DNA from: a bacterium
GTDB lineage: Bacteria > UBP6 > UBA1177
DNA: 40,329 nucleotides
Direction: 5' to 3'
Assembly: GCA_016290135.1 (NCBI GenBank)
Contig: JAEESW010000020.1
Span: 1 to 40,329, forward strand
Position 1 is the stretch's first letter, and each line of letters begins with the position of its first letter. Under the pieces are notes generated by a model. That model was given only the letters and a program-made list of their open reading frames with translations. It ran no database searches and was not told where the DNA came from. Made by a program: the position numbers and the translations under genes. Below, one piece after another: positions 33,323 to 40,329 of this stretch.

Positions 33323-33814
33323 TTAAAAAAATATGCCTCCGTTTGGATCAACTGATATTACAACCGGAAAATCCGATGTATAAACTTTGTAAACTGCTTC
33401 GGGACCAAGTTCGGGGAAAAGGAGGGGCTCCATTGACTTGACTTTGCTGCCGTAATTCGCCCCGGTTCCGCCGAATGCCTGAAAATAAGCCGCTTTTCCT
33501 TCAACTATGGCTTTTACCGCACTCTCCGGAAGTCCCCCTTTGCCGATAAAATATCTGACGCCCTTTTCGATCAGCTGCGGAATAAAGGCTGCCATCCTCG
33601 CGCTCGTCGTAGGTCCTATGCTCATCCTTCCTTCTTCGAAACCGGGAGTCGGAGCGGCAAAGAAAACAGCCGAATCTTCAAGCTGAAGTCCTGTCTCTTC
33701 ACCGTTTTTGAGCATTCCGGCGAGCATTTTTGCCGAAGAGTCGCGGAGAGTAAACATTTCTCCGCTCAAATTCACGATGCTTCCGGCTTTTATTTCCTTA
33801 TCTGCGCAAATCAT
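33323..33814 (-). CDS. Class I fumarate hydratase (or tartrate dehydratase), beta subunit
   Basis: A 163-residue C-terminal-domain subunit of the oxygen-sensitive [4Fe-4S] hydratase family, which includes two-subunit fumarase and L(+)-tartrate dehydratase. Diagnostic: VFFAAPTPG, GPTTSARMAAFIPQLIEKGV, FIGKGG and FQAFGGTGANYGSKVKSMEP. The ATG overlaps the alpha stop (TGATG). With korDABC in the same operon, fumarate-malate interconversion is the more likely activity. Confidence 0.9.
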   Translation of the reverse strand: MICADKEIKAGSIVNLSGEMFTLRDSSAKMLAGMLKNGEETGLQLEDSAVFFAAPTPGFEEGRMSIGPTTSARMAAFIPQLIEKGVRYFIGKGGLPESAVKAIVEGKAAYFQAFGGTGANYGSKVKSMEPLLFPELGPEAVYKVYTSDFPVVISVDPNGGIFF

Positions 33815-34632
33815 CACAAAACGACCTTTCCTACTCTAAAACTGTGGCAGTTGAGAGCGACTGCGGCCGGCATCATGGCAATATGTGTCGGAGCTTTTTT
33901 CACGAACACAGCCTTTATCGGGCATTTCCCCGGAAATCCGAGGACGCCGAAACCGAGGCTCTTCACTTTTTCTTCAATCATTTCAAGTAGTTCGCTGTCT
34001 TCGCAAACTTGCTCTAAAAGAGCTTTCTTAGCCAGCGCGGCTACAGTATCGAAAGTCCCGCCGACACCTACACCGACAAAATAGGGCGGACATCCTTTTC
34101 CTCCCGCGTTTTTCAGCGTTTCAAAAACGAAATCCGCGACACCTTCACGGCCGACAGCCGGCACAAGCATCTTCTGGGCGCTCACATTCTCGCTGCCGCC
34201 GCCTTTTGCCATGCCGTAGATCTCGAAAGTGTCTCCGTCGCAAAGTTCGCAGTGAATGAAAGCCGGAAGGTTTTTCCCTTCGTTCTTTCGCTCGAAAGGG
34301 TCAGTTACTGTCGATTTACGGAGCATGCCTTCCCCGTAAGCCTCTTCGACTCCTTTGTTTATGAGGATCTCAAGGCTTGGAGCATCGCTGAAAGTGACAT
34401 TTTTGCCGATTTTTACAAAAACCTGCGCGACTCCGCAGTCCTGGCAGAGCGGGCGCGTTTCAGTTTTTGATTTTTGCATGTTTTCGTCAATGATTCCTGC
34501 AAGTTGCCGCTCGAAGTCAGACATCTCCGGACTCACAAAAGAAACCTTTTCCAATGAAACAGGCGAATAGTTGAGCTTTATGAAAAGCTCTTTCACGGCG
34601 TCTTTTATGCGCAGACCTTCGACAATTCTCAT
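33814..34632 (-). CDS. Class I fumarate hydratase (or tartrate dehydratase), alpha subunit
   Basis: A 272-residue catalytic subunit that holds the [4Fe-4S] cluster used to add or remove water from malate. Conserved Cys lie in RPLCQDCGVAQVF, GGKGCPPYFVGVGVGG and GKCPIKAV. SENVSAQKML and HIAMMPAAVALNCHS are further family marks. The ATG at 34632 has GGAG 5 bp upstream; an earlier TTG (five codons up) is less likely. First gene of the fumarase-kor operon, with a promoter candidate just upstream. Confidence 0.92.
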   Translation of the reverse strand: MRIVEGLRIKDAVKELFIKLNYSPVSLEKVSFVSPEMSDFERQLAGIIDENMQKSKTETRPLCQDCGVAQVFVKIGKNVTFSDAPSLEILINKGVEEAYGEGMLRKSTVTDPFERKNEGKNLPAFIHCELCDGDTFEIYGMAKGGGSENVSAQKMLVPAVGREGVADFVFETLKNAGGKGCPPYFVGVGVGGTFDTVAALAKKALLEQVCEDSELLEMIEEKVKSLGFGVLGFPGKCPIKAVFVKKAPTHIAMMPAAVALNCHSFRVGKVVL

Positions 34633-34655
34633 TACAACTCCAAACAACCGCGTGA

Positions 34656-34685
34656 ATTATTAGCCGTGGAGTTTTATAAAGTCAA
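34656..34685 (-). promoter_or_regulatory. Possible promoter of the fumarase-kor operon
   Basis: Minus-strand TTGACT, 18 bp, AATAAT, about 25 bp before the fumarase alpha start, giving a short leader. An inverted repeat (AACTCCA at 34636-34642, TGGAGTT at 34667-34673) flanks the -10 and could be an operator. Confidence 0.45.
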
Positions 34686-34725
34686 ATAAAAAACTATTTA
34701 TTATCTCTATGTATAAGAAAAAATT

Positions 34726-35289
34726 CTATAGAGTGCCGAGACCCAGTTCCTCGGAACTTTCTTTCATTCCTTCGTGAACTATCGTGATGAAATCTTCGAG
34801 CGAGAGAGGAAAATTTTCTGTGGCGCTTGCGATCTGTTCTCTGTTCGCGCCGGCAGCAAAACGTTTTTCCTTAAAGCGTTTCATCATGAAGCCCGTGTCG
34901 AGGAAGTGGATGTTTTTTGTCGGCGACATCAGGACGCATGCCGTCAGAAATCCTGTCGTCGGGTCGACTGCGTAGAGTGCTTTTCCCATTGCTGTCGTTG
35001 CCGGGATATTTCCCGAGTGCATGACTATCGCGTCGAGGATTTCTGTATCGTCGAACCCCTCTTTTTTCAGGATCTCGCCCGTTACAAGACCGTGTTTCGG
35101 GAAGTCGTCTTTCGTTTTTTCGTAATCCAGATCGTGGAGAAGCCCTGACATAGCCCATCTTTCAACATCTTTTTCGCCGAGGAACTCAGCCATTTTTTTC
35201 ATGCCGGCTTCGACGGCGATGCTGTGTTTGATGAGATTTTTGTTCGGCAGATGAAGTTCAAGAAGTTTCAGTGCGTCGTCTCTATTCAT
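34726..35289 (-). CDS. HD-domain protein (putative metal-dependent phosphohydrolase)
   Basis: A 187-residue cytoplasmic protein of the HDIG type. LIKHSIAVEAGMKKMAE supplies the first His, SGLLHDLDYEKTK the HD pair, and AIVMHSGNIPA a further His, with AVDPTTGFLTA after it. The family cleaves phosphate esters of nucleotides or nucleic acids; the substrate here is unknown. Two adjacent ATGs (35292, 35289) follow AAGGAG; the second has the better spacing. It overlaps the CxxC-protein gene by 8 bp, so the two are probably cotranslated. Confidence 0.85.
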   Translation of the reverse strand: MNRDDALKLLELHLPNKNLIKHSIAVEAGMKKMAEFLGEKDVERWAMSGLLHDLDYEKTKDDFPKHGLVTGEILKKEGFDDTEILDAIVMHSGNIPATTAMGKALYAVDPTTGFLTACVLMSPTKNIHFLDTGFMMKRFKEKRFAAGANREQIASATENFPLSLEDFITIVHEGMKESSEELGLGTL

Positions 35290-35677
35290 CATCTTCTCCT
35301 TCCTTTTTCGGTATCGAATCAAGTGCGGCCTTTCCTGATGCGATGATCACGTTTTTTCTCGATCTTTTCCGTTCTTCCAGTTTTTGTTTAGATTCGCACT
35401 CCTTGCACATGATCTTTCCGTTCTCCCTTTTCGGAGCATAGAAAGCGTGCCTGAATTCGCCGCAGATGTCGCAGATGAAGTCGAACATATATTTTTCGTT
35501 TTTCGGGTCGAACACCTTTTTGATTTTCCCCTCTTTCCTGCTTTTGTGCATCTCTTTCAGACATTCGCTGCAGTAATAATTTCTGTGACCGTCTGCAACA
35601 AACGAGACAAAATAGTCTTTTCCGCACTTCGCACAGACGACTTTTGTCGATGTCAGGGTCGTTTTTTCCTTTTTCAT
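35282..35677 (-). CDS. Small CxxC zinc-ribbon-like protein
   Basis: A 131-residue protein with four CxxC pairs: VCAKCGKDY, YYCSECLKE, FICDICGEF and IMCKECESK. This suggests two zinc ribbons in tandem. The C-terminus is charged (LEERKRSRKN, KKEGEDDE). No family was recognised, though relatives of this kind occur as proposed zinc-binding domains in delta-type bacteria. The ATG at 35677 has GGAGGGA upstream. Its TAG stop is inside the HD gene's start region, which suggests a functional pair. Confidence 0.75.
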   Translation of the reverse strand: MKKEKTTLTSTKVVCAKCGKDYFVSFVADGHRNYYCSECLKEMHKSRKEGKIKKVFDPKNEKYMFDFICDICGEFRHAFYAPKRENGKIMCKECESKQKLEERKRSRKNVIIASGKAALDSIPKKEGEDDE

Positions 35678-35702
35678 CGCTCCCTCCAATCAAAAACGGC
35701 AG

Positions 35703-35730
35703 ATGATACGACTTTTTCAGAAATCGGCAA
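35703..35730 (-). promoter_or_regulatory. Possible promoter of the CxxC-HD gene pair
   Basis: Minus-strand TTGCCG, 16 bp, TATCAT, about 25 bp before the CxxC gene start. The -10 matches five of six consensus bases, the -35 three. Confidence 0.35.
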
Positions 35731-35764
35731 GTGAATTTTGTCCAAAACGGATCTGAATTATGTG

Positions 35765-36667
35765 TCAGAACAGAAAAACCGTAGAGAGGGTAAAGTTGTA
35801 GCTCTGCATTTCGTGCCTTGCGCCGAAAAGACCGAGTTCTATGTGGCTTGGCGATACATTGAAAGATGCCGCAAGCTCGAACCACTTTATCCTGTAAGCA
35901 AGTCTGAAAACAAAAAATTCACGGTGGAAAAGGACTCCTTTTGCGCTGTAAAGGGCGATCTCGAAGCCTGACGAAAAGCGGAGATTGTAAATATCGACGA
36001 TGTCGAACTGTATGTTAAGGCTGTATGCCTCCCAGGGAACAGAATTGTCGGCGAGTTTCAGATTTATCCCTTTTTTGAAACGCGCACCGAAGCGCAGGAA
36101 GGAGAATCCTACCGAAAACTTGAGTCCGAAAGCCCATTTTTCTTCCGATGTCGCAAAGAGCGATATCCCGAAACGGTCGCTGTTTTTTGCCCAAGGGAAA
36201 AATTCAATGTTTTCAGCTACTTTTATGCCACTTTTAAGGAAGATATCCGGTTTTGGTTTAACCTCTTCCTCTTTTTTGTCATCTTCGTAGAAACTTTTTT
36301 CAAAATCGTCTTTCTGCCACTTTGACGAGAGGTTTTTGATTTTAGCCAACTTCTCGGAATCTTTGGGGATCTTGTCGAAATTTTCGTCTTTTTCGTATAT
36401 TACGGCAACCATTTCGTCCATGAGATTGCAGACATCTTCCGCGGTTATCTCTTTTATCGGCAGGTTCTTCGCGAAACCGTTCTCCGCGATGATCGAAAGA
36501 GTGTTTTCATCGGGCATTTCGATAAGAAAATTTATGCCGGGACGCTTTTCCTTGTAGAATTCCGTTATTTTGCTCCTCAGCTCTTCGGGGATGTTTTCGT
36601 CAAAGAAGATGTTCCCGAAAAGTGAAAAGGAAAAAAGTAAGCAGAGGGCAAAGAAAAAAGGTCTCAA
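35765..36667 (-). CDS. Exported protein with C-terminal barrel-like region, function unknown
   Basis: A 300-residue protein with signal peptide (RPFFFALCLLFSFSLFG). Residues about 25-140 are charged and helical (KITEFYKEKRPGINF, ITAEDVCNLMDEMVAVIYE, then a Lys/Glu-rich linker). The remainder is amphipathic strands ending in LSTVFLF, that is, with the C-terminal Phe typical of outer-membrane barrels. The start codon is TTG, 11 bp after the lipoprotein gene. No family recognised. The N-terminal half may be a periplasmic peptide-binding domain. Confidence 0.75.
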   Translation of the reverse strand: MRPFFFALCLLFSFSLFGNIFFDENIPEELRSKITEFYKEKRPGINFLIEMPDENTLSIIAENGFAKNLPIKEITAEDVCNLMDEMVAVIYEKDENFDKIPKDSEKLAKIKNLSSKWQKDDFEKSFYEDDKKEEEVKPKPDIFLKSGIKVAENIEFFPWAKNSDRFGISLFATSEEKWAFGLKFSVGFSFLRFGARFKKGINLKLADNSVPWEAYSLNIQFDIVDIYNLRFSSGFEIALYSAKGVLFHREFFVFRLAYRIKWFELAASFNVSPSHIELGLFGARHEMQSYNFTLSTVFLF

Positions 36668-36678
36668 ATCAAATTCCG

Positions 36679-37212
36679 TCAGTTGTCTTCCTGAATAAAT
36701 CCCATGTTTTTCGAAGTTTCAAGAACATCAGGGTTCGTGCGGTCGATCACGAGCATGACGTCGGATGTGAATCTTGCCTTTTCGATGTCCTTTTCTTCGA
36801 TCGCTTTCCTCATCGCAACGAAGGCAATGTGGGGAAAGACCAGTTTGCCTCCGGAGAGCTTGATGTGTTCAATGTTTTTCGTCATGTAAAAAGTGTAGAG
36901 CTCGTTGCTCCCTTTTTTGTATTTTTTGTCGTAATATGTGTATGAGAGAGGAATGTATCCGTTCTCTTCCGGGAGTATCTCGAATTCGGAAGGTTTGAAC
37001 ACAAAGCAGTATTCTTCAAAGTCCTTTTCCGAAAACGCCGCCTGTGTGGTCTTGTCGAGCATAAGGTATGCCTTGTGCGTTTCTCCGTCGATCCTTGCCT
37101 GCATGAATGCCGCGGCTGTGTCGAACGGTCTTGTCTCTTCTTTCTGGCTGGAGCATGAGACGAAAAGAAGAGGAAAAAAGAGAAGGGAAGTAAGGAATTT
37201 TTCTAAAATCAT
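36679..37212 (-). CDS. Lipoprotein, function unknown
   Basis: A 177-residue lipoprotein (lipobox LFVSC, Cys20, then SSQKEET). The mature part begins AAAFMQARIDGETHKAYLMLD, which resembles the start of NTF2-like or DUF4878-type folds that often follow lipobox sequences, so a small cone-shaped domain is plausible. It lies 4 bp after deoC and 11 bp before the barrel-like gene, so the three are probably cotranscribed. Confidence 0.8.
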   Translation of the reverse strand: MILEKFLTSLLFFPLLFVSCSSQKEETRPFDTAAAFMQARIDGETHKAYLMLDKTTQAAFSEKDFEEYCFVFKPSEFEILPEENGYIPLSYTYYDKKYKKGSNELYTFYMTKNIEHIKLSGGKLVFPHIAFVAMRKAIEEKDIEKARFTSDVMLVIDRTNPDVLETSKNMGFIQEDN

Positions 37213-37216
37213 AACT

Positions 37217-37990
37217 TTACCAGTTTTCCATTATTGAAACCGAACTGCTGCAGCCGATCCTGTCGGCGCCTGCTTCCATCATTGCGACAAGGGTCTCTTT
37301 GTCTCTGATCCCGCCGGCTGCTTTGACTCCGAGCCTGTTTCCTGCGACGGCTCTCAAAAGTCTGACATCTTCGACAGCCGCTTTGCCGTTTACCCCTGTC
37401 GAAGTTTTCAGCATATCTGCCCCGGCAAAAACTGCTATGAGTGCCGCATCGATCTTTTCTTCTTCCGAAAGAGCGGAGGTCTCAAGTATTACTTTGACAT
37501 AAATGTCTGTTTTTATTGTGTTTTTCAAAATGTCAAAACATTCTTTCAATTTGCCGCTTTTTATAAGTCCAATGTTTATTACGACATCGATTTCATCAGC
37601 TCCGTCAAGCTCTGCCTGCTTCGATTCAGCCTCTTTCGCCGCCGCGGTCGATGCGCCGAGAGGAAAATCTATGACTGTCGCGATTCTAAACCGCGCCCCT
37701 TTGCTTTTTCTGAAATCTGCCGCTGTCTTTATCCAGACTGGGTTTATGCAGACAGCCTTGAAACCGAAATCCAGAGCCTCTTGACAGATCCTGATGATAT
37801 CACTTTCTGCCGCATTGAAAGAGAGGATCGTGTGGTCGATCGCACCGGCTGCCGTTTCTCTGGTGATCTCAGGCACTGTGTATGCCGCGTTCAGGTCTTC
37901 TTCGAGCCTGGATGTCTCTTCAGGTGAAATTTCGAGGATTTTTACGAGTTCCGCTGCTCTTTTTGCTATTTTTTCTTTTAAAGCGTCCAT
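37217..37990 (-). CDS. deoC: Deoxyribose-phosphate aldolase
   Basis: Cleaves 2-deoxyribose 5-phosphate to glyceraldehyde 3-phosphate and acetaldehyde in deoxynucleoside breakdown. Seen: IDHTILSF, RIATVIDFPLGAS, VKVILETSALSEEEK, the Schiff-base Lys region ADMLKTSTG, and the second active Lys in GVKAAGGIRD. Length of 257 aa is typical of the E. coli-type form. It follows the NodB-family gene by 16 bp on the same strand; other nucleoside-catabolism genes are not in the window. Confidence 0.96.
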   Translation of the reverse strand: MDALKEKIAKRAAELVKILEISPEETSRLEEDLNAAYTVPEITRETAAGAIDHTILSFNAAESDIIRICQEALDFGFKAVCINPVWIKTAADFRKSKGARFRIATVIDFPLGASTAAAKEAESKQAELDGADEIDVVINIGLIKSGKLKECFDILKNTIKTDIYVKVILETSALSEEEKIDAALIAVFAGADMLKTSTGVNGKAAVEDVRLLRAVAGNRLGVKAAGGIRDKETLVAMMEAGADRIGCSSSVSIMENW

Positions 37991-38006
37991 TTTTCCTCCG
38001 ATTCTG

Positions 38007-38945
38007 CTATTTTAAATTTCCGTTCAACTTCATTTCGGCGACTTCTGCAAGAGTCATGAATTTAAAGCCGTTGTTTTTATAAAAATCGATAACGTGCTGG
38101 AATCTTTCGGTTTTTCTTTCGAGTGAAAAGGCGAGGTCGGGCTGCTTTCCCTTCAACGGGCCGAAGTGCGGTGATTCATCTGCACCGCAGAGGTCGATCC
38201 CGTGGGCCTCGATGTTGATGAAACTTCTGCCTTTCGAAATTTTAAGCATCCATTCAAGCAGGAATGAGGGGAAAGCGATTATCGAAGTCCCGATGAGCGG
38301 TATGCTGGCGAGCGGGAAAAGAGTTGTCATCGGAAGTTCGGCGAAAGTTCCCTGCTTTTTTATGTCGCGCACAGTTTTATCAATAAATTCAGGTGTATAT
38401 CTGCCAAAAGCGTCTGCAAAAGATGAAATTATCGACTTTGAATCGTGTCCTGAAAGTTTTTTCAGATTTATGAGGAGCCACTTCGCAAGGTAGTATGAAA
38501 TCGATGGGAAAAGCGATGAATCGTAAGTGTAACCGACTGATCTTAACACTGAGATCAAATCGGCTGAAGAGTTGTAGCCCGGGCTTCTGAACCCTTTGCA
38601 TACTATTCCGGCAGTTTCCTCAAGAAAATCTTTGTTTTTCTTTATTTCCTGAAAGATCTCTTCTTTCGGAAGTCTTGTCAGCCGGTAGTCGTGGGAAAAC
38701 GAATGGTCGGCGATCTCGTGCCCGCTGCTGACGATCTCTTTGAGGATGCCGGTGTTTTTTTCGCTGAAACCGTATGCCGTTATAAAAAACGTCCCTTTTA
38801 TTGAATTTTTGTCAAAAAGTTCGAGAAACCTCCTTATCCCGTTGATGTAGACCGGATCTTCGCTGATCCCCGAAGTTTCGATACCGTGTATCGCGTAGTA
38901 GCAGATCAAAGGATCGACATCGACATTTATGCATGCGGTCTTCAT
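38007..38945 (-). CDS. NodB-type polysaccharide deacetylase family protein
   Basis: A 312-residue protein of carbohydrate esterase family 4. CINVDVDPLICYY carries the metal/catalytic Asp pair, GHEIADHSFSHDYRL the His pair, and KGFRSPGYN the motif 3 Arg. The family removes N-acetyl groups from polysaccharides; the N-terminal VDVDP variant resembles forms found in polysaccharide biosynthesis clusters. No signal peptide is seen, so it may act in the cytoplasm. The ATG at 38945 (GAGG upstream) lies 1 bp after the acetyltransferase stop; a longer frame from 38981 would overlap it and is unlikely. Confidence 0.88.
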   Translation of the reverse strand: MKTACINVDVDPLICYYAIHGIETSGISEDPVYINGIRRFLELFDKNSIKGTFFITAYGFSEKNTGILKEIVSSGHEIADHSFSHDYRLTRLPKEEIFQEIKKNKDFLEETAGIVCKGFRSPGYNSSADLISVLRSVGYTYDSSLFPSISYYLAKWLLINLKKLSGHDSKSIISSFADAFGRYTPEFIDKTVRDIKKQGTFAELPMTTLFPLASIPLIGTSIIAFPSFLLEWMLKISKGRSFINIEAHGIDLCGADESPHFGPLKGKQPDLAFSLERKTERFQHVIDFYKNNGFKFMTLAEVAEMKLNGNLK

Positions 38946-38946
38946 G

Positions 38947-39384
38947 TCAGCCTCGCTCTCCGGAGAGTTTTCCCATTTCAAAGTAGGGAAGGCGGGTCAT
39001 CGGGCAGATCCCGTGTCTTATGATCTCAAAACCGTGCTTTCTGTAAAATCCGACGGCCCTTTCATTGTCTGCATATACTTGCAGCAAAAGATCCTTTTTT
39101 TCGGAGAGCGCCGAATCCAGAAGTGCAGAGCCGATCCCTTCGTTCCAGTGTTCCGGCAGGACGAAAAGCCCTTCGATGTAGTCTTTTGAGCAGGAAACGA
39201 TCCCTACGGCTTTACCGCCGCTTTCGTAGACAAGATTCCGGCAGTTTCTTATGGTCTTTGAAATAAAATCCTTTTTGTCGCGGCTGAAAAAATCCGGTCT
39301 GACTTTTAGAGAGAGGGCTTTGTTCGACTTTTCATAAATGGTTTCGATATCATGTATGTCCGATTCTTTAAAATTCCTTATCAT
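38947..39384 (-). CDS. GNAT-family N-acetyltransferase
   Basis: A 145-residue acetyl-CoA-dependent acetyltransferase. The core is IEGLFVLPEHWNEGIGSALL, in which EGIGSALL is the acetyl-CoA pyrophosphate loop, followed by LQVYADNERAVGFYRKHGFE (motif B, YRKHGF). The N-terminal MIRNFKESDIHDIETIYE is typical of RimI-like members. Substrate unknown. It abuts the deacetylase gene, so both may modify the same glycan or amine, but that is inference. Confidence 0.92.
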   Translation of the reverse strand: MIRNFKESDIHDIETIYEKSNKALSLKVRPDFFSRDKKDFISKTIRNCRNLVYESGGKAVGIVSCSKDYIEGLFVLPEHWNEGIGSALLDSALSEKKDLLLQVYADNERAVGFYRKHGFEIIRHGICPMTRLPYFEMGKLSGERG

Positions 39385-39411
39385 CGGCGTAACAGATTGG
39401 ATTTATTACGG

Positions 39412-40329
39412 TTATTCGTAAGCTCCGGCCCTTTTGAGCAGATCGACGATGTTGTAGTTGCCGGTATACTGAGCTCTTGTGAGAGCTGTCCTTCCTTTGT
39501 CGTCCTTTGCGTTGATATCGGCTTTTTTGGAAATAAGGATCTGGACGACTTTCGCAAAGCCTCTTCCTGCCGCGATCATGAGAGGAGTGCTCTTCTGTTT
39601 GTCGACGATCTTGAAATCGGCTCCTTTTTCGAGGAGCATGACAACTACAGGTTCCTCTCTTTTCGAGCAGGCGTAAAGGAGAACTGTCTCGCCTTCCTTG
39701 TTTTTCGCCTCAAGGTCGGCTCCTGCCGCGAGGAGCATGTCGATCATCTTGCCGTTGCCGTTGCGGACTGCGTACCAAAGCGGGAAGAGACCGTCGGAGA
39801 ATCTGCGGTTTACGGAGATCTGGCGCTGGATAAGGTTCTCGGCGATGTCGAGATAGCTGTTCAATGTCGCATAAGCCATAAGCTCGTCCTGCTCGGAACG
39901 TTTGTCTATGAGGGCCTCTTTGTTCAGGAGATAGAGAACGACGTCGTGCCTGTTTTCGCGTTTTGCGAGGATGAGCGCGGTGTCGCCGTTTTTGTCGGCA
40001 GCATCTATCGAAGCGCCTTTTTCGGTGAATGTCTTGACGAATTTTATGTGGCCTTTCTTAGCCGCGACGATAAGCGGAGTCTCGCCGCTCAGGTTCGCTT
40101 TGTTGAGATCGGCGTCTTTTGAAAGAAGAAGTTCCGTTATGTCGTCGAAATTCTTGTGAAGTGATATGAGAAGCGGCGTGTTGCCGAACATATCCGACGA
40201 GTTTATGAACGAGCCGTGCTCAAGGAAGAGCTTGACAAGACCGGTGTTGCCGCGTGATGCAGCGACGAGGATGGGGGAGTTGCCCTCGCTGTCCTTGATG
40301 TCGATCTTGGCGTCGTTCTTGACGAGCCT
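39412..40329 (-). CDS. Ankyrin-repeat protein (5' end outside window)
   Basis: The frame is open from the right window edge to the stop at 39412 (306 codons), so the N-terminus is missing and the Met at 40191 is internal. At least eight ankyrin repeats follow the pattern G.TPL..A...GH...V..L...GA...., for example GETPLIVAAKKGHIKFVKTF and KSTPLMIAAGRGFAKVVQIL. Ankyrin repeats bind proteins; in bacteria they occur in both secreted effectors and internal proteins, and no signal is visible here to decide. It ends 27 bp before the acetyltransferase gene. Confidence 0.92.
   Translation of the reverse strand, partial: RLVKNDAKIDIKDSEGNSPILVAASRGNTGLVKLFLEHGSFINSSDMFGNTPLLISLHKNFDDITELLLSKDADLNKANLSGETPLIVAAKKGHIKFVKTFTEKGASIDAADKNGDTALILAKRENRHDVVLYLLNKEALIDKRSEQDELMAYATLNSYLDIAENLIQRQISVNRRFSDGLFPLWYAVRNGNGKMIDMLLAAGADLEAKNKEGETVLLYACSKREEPVVVMLLEKGADFKIVDKQKSTPLMIAAGRGFAKVVQILISKKADINAKDDKGRTALTRAQYTGNYNIVDLLKRAGAYE

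Noticed and set aside
34636-34673. Leader hairpin that hides the fumarase alpha ribosome-binding site
   Set aside because: The arm that would pair with GGAG lies between the proposed -35 and -10 and so would not be in the transcript. It is kept only as a possible operator unless a more upstream start is found.

Overview
The window looks like a piece of chromosome from a Gram-negative, probably anaerobic bacterium. Outer-membrane beta-barrel and OmpA-type proteins, several lipoproteins, PilT and an ExbB-type proton channel point to a Gram-negative envelope. A ferredoxin-dependent 2-oxoglutarate oxidoreductase (KorDABC) beside a two-subunit iron-sulfur fumarase points to anaerobic, ferredoxin-based metabolism. 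The Ser/Thr kinase-WD40 fusion and a giant Asp/Cys-rich lipoprotein resemble gene content of Myxococcota/deltaproteobacterial-type lineages. That placement is inference; there is no rRNA gene here to test it.

Layout. 1-5.1 kb (+): an operon of an amidase (5' end outside the window), a FecCD-type permease, a transmembrane Ser/Thr kinase with WD40 repeats and a CinA-type nicotinamide-nucleotide amidohydrolase. 5.1-10.0 kb: an AT-richer accessory island with an AlbA_2 ATPase-like protein, an intact ORF6N protein with a PLD-like tail, a twice-frameshifted ORF6N pseudogene and a small lipoprotein. The first three genes are separated by four copies of one interspersed repeat, two of them identical over 90 bp, and the island ends in a pentanucleotide satellite of about 36 copies. 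10.0-26.3 kb (-): housekeeping and envelope genes (cca, nitrilase-family hydrolase, pilT-recA, ExbB-like, NfnA-like flavoprotein, OmpA, trpS, a barrel protein, a small histidine kinase, transglutaminase, hflX-namZ-pssA, obg, rpmA-rplU). 26.5-30.4 kb (+): a 1301-residue Cys-rich lipoprotein. 30.6-34.6 kb (-): fumarase alpha/beta followed by korDABC. 34.7-40.3 kb (-): HD and CxxC proteins, two envelope proteins, deoC, a NodB-type deacetylase, a GNAT acetyltransferase and an ankyrin-repeat protein cut by the window edge.

Many junctions are overlapping stop/start pairs (amidase-permease, recA-pilT, pssA-namZ-hflX, fumarase alpha-beta, korB-korC), so much of the window is probably organised as translationally coupled operons.

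The most unusual observation is in the accessory island. Both ORF6N genes carry a long perfect DNA palindrome (33 bp and 29 bp) inside the ORF6N-domain coding sequence. Both palindromes are centred on the first base of the same aligned Ile codon, yet their arm sequences differ. This looks like a conserved position for a palindrome, not inheritance of one palindrome sequence.
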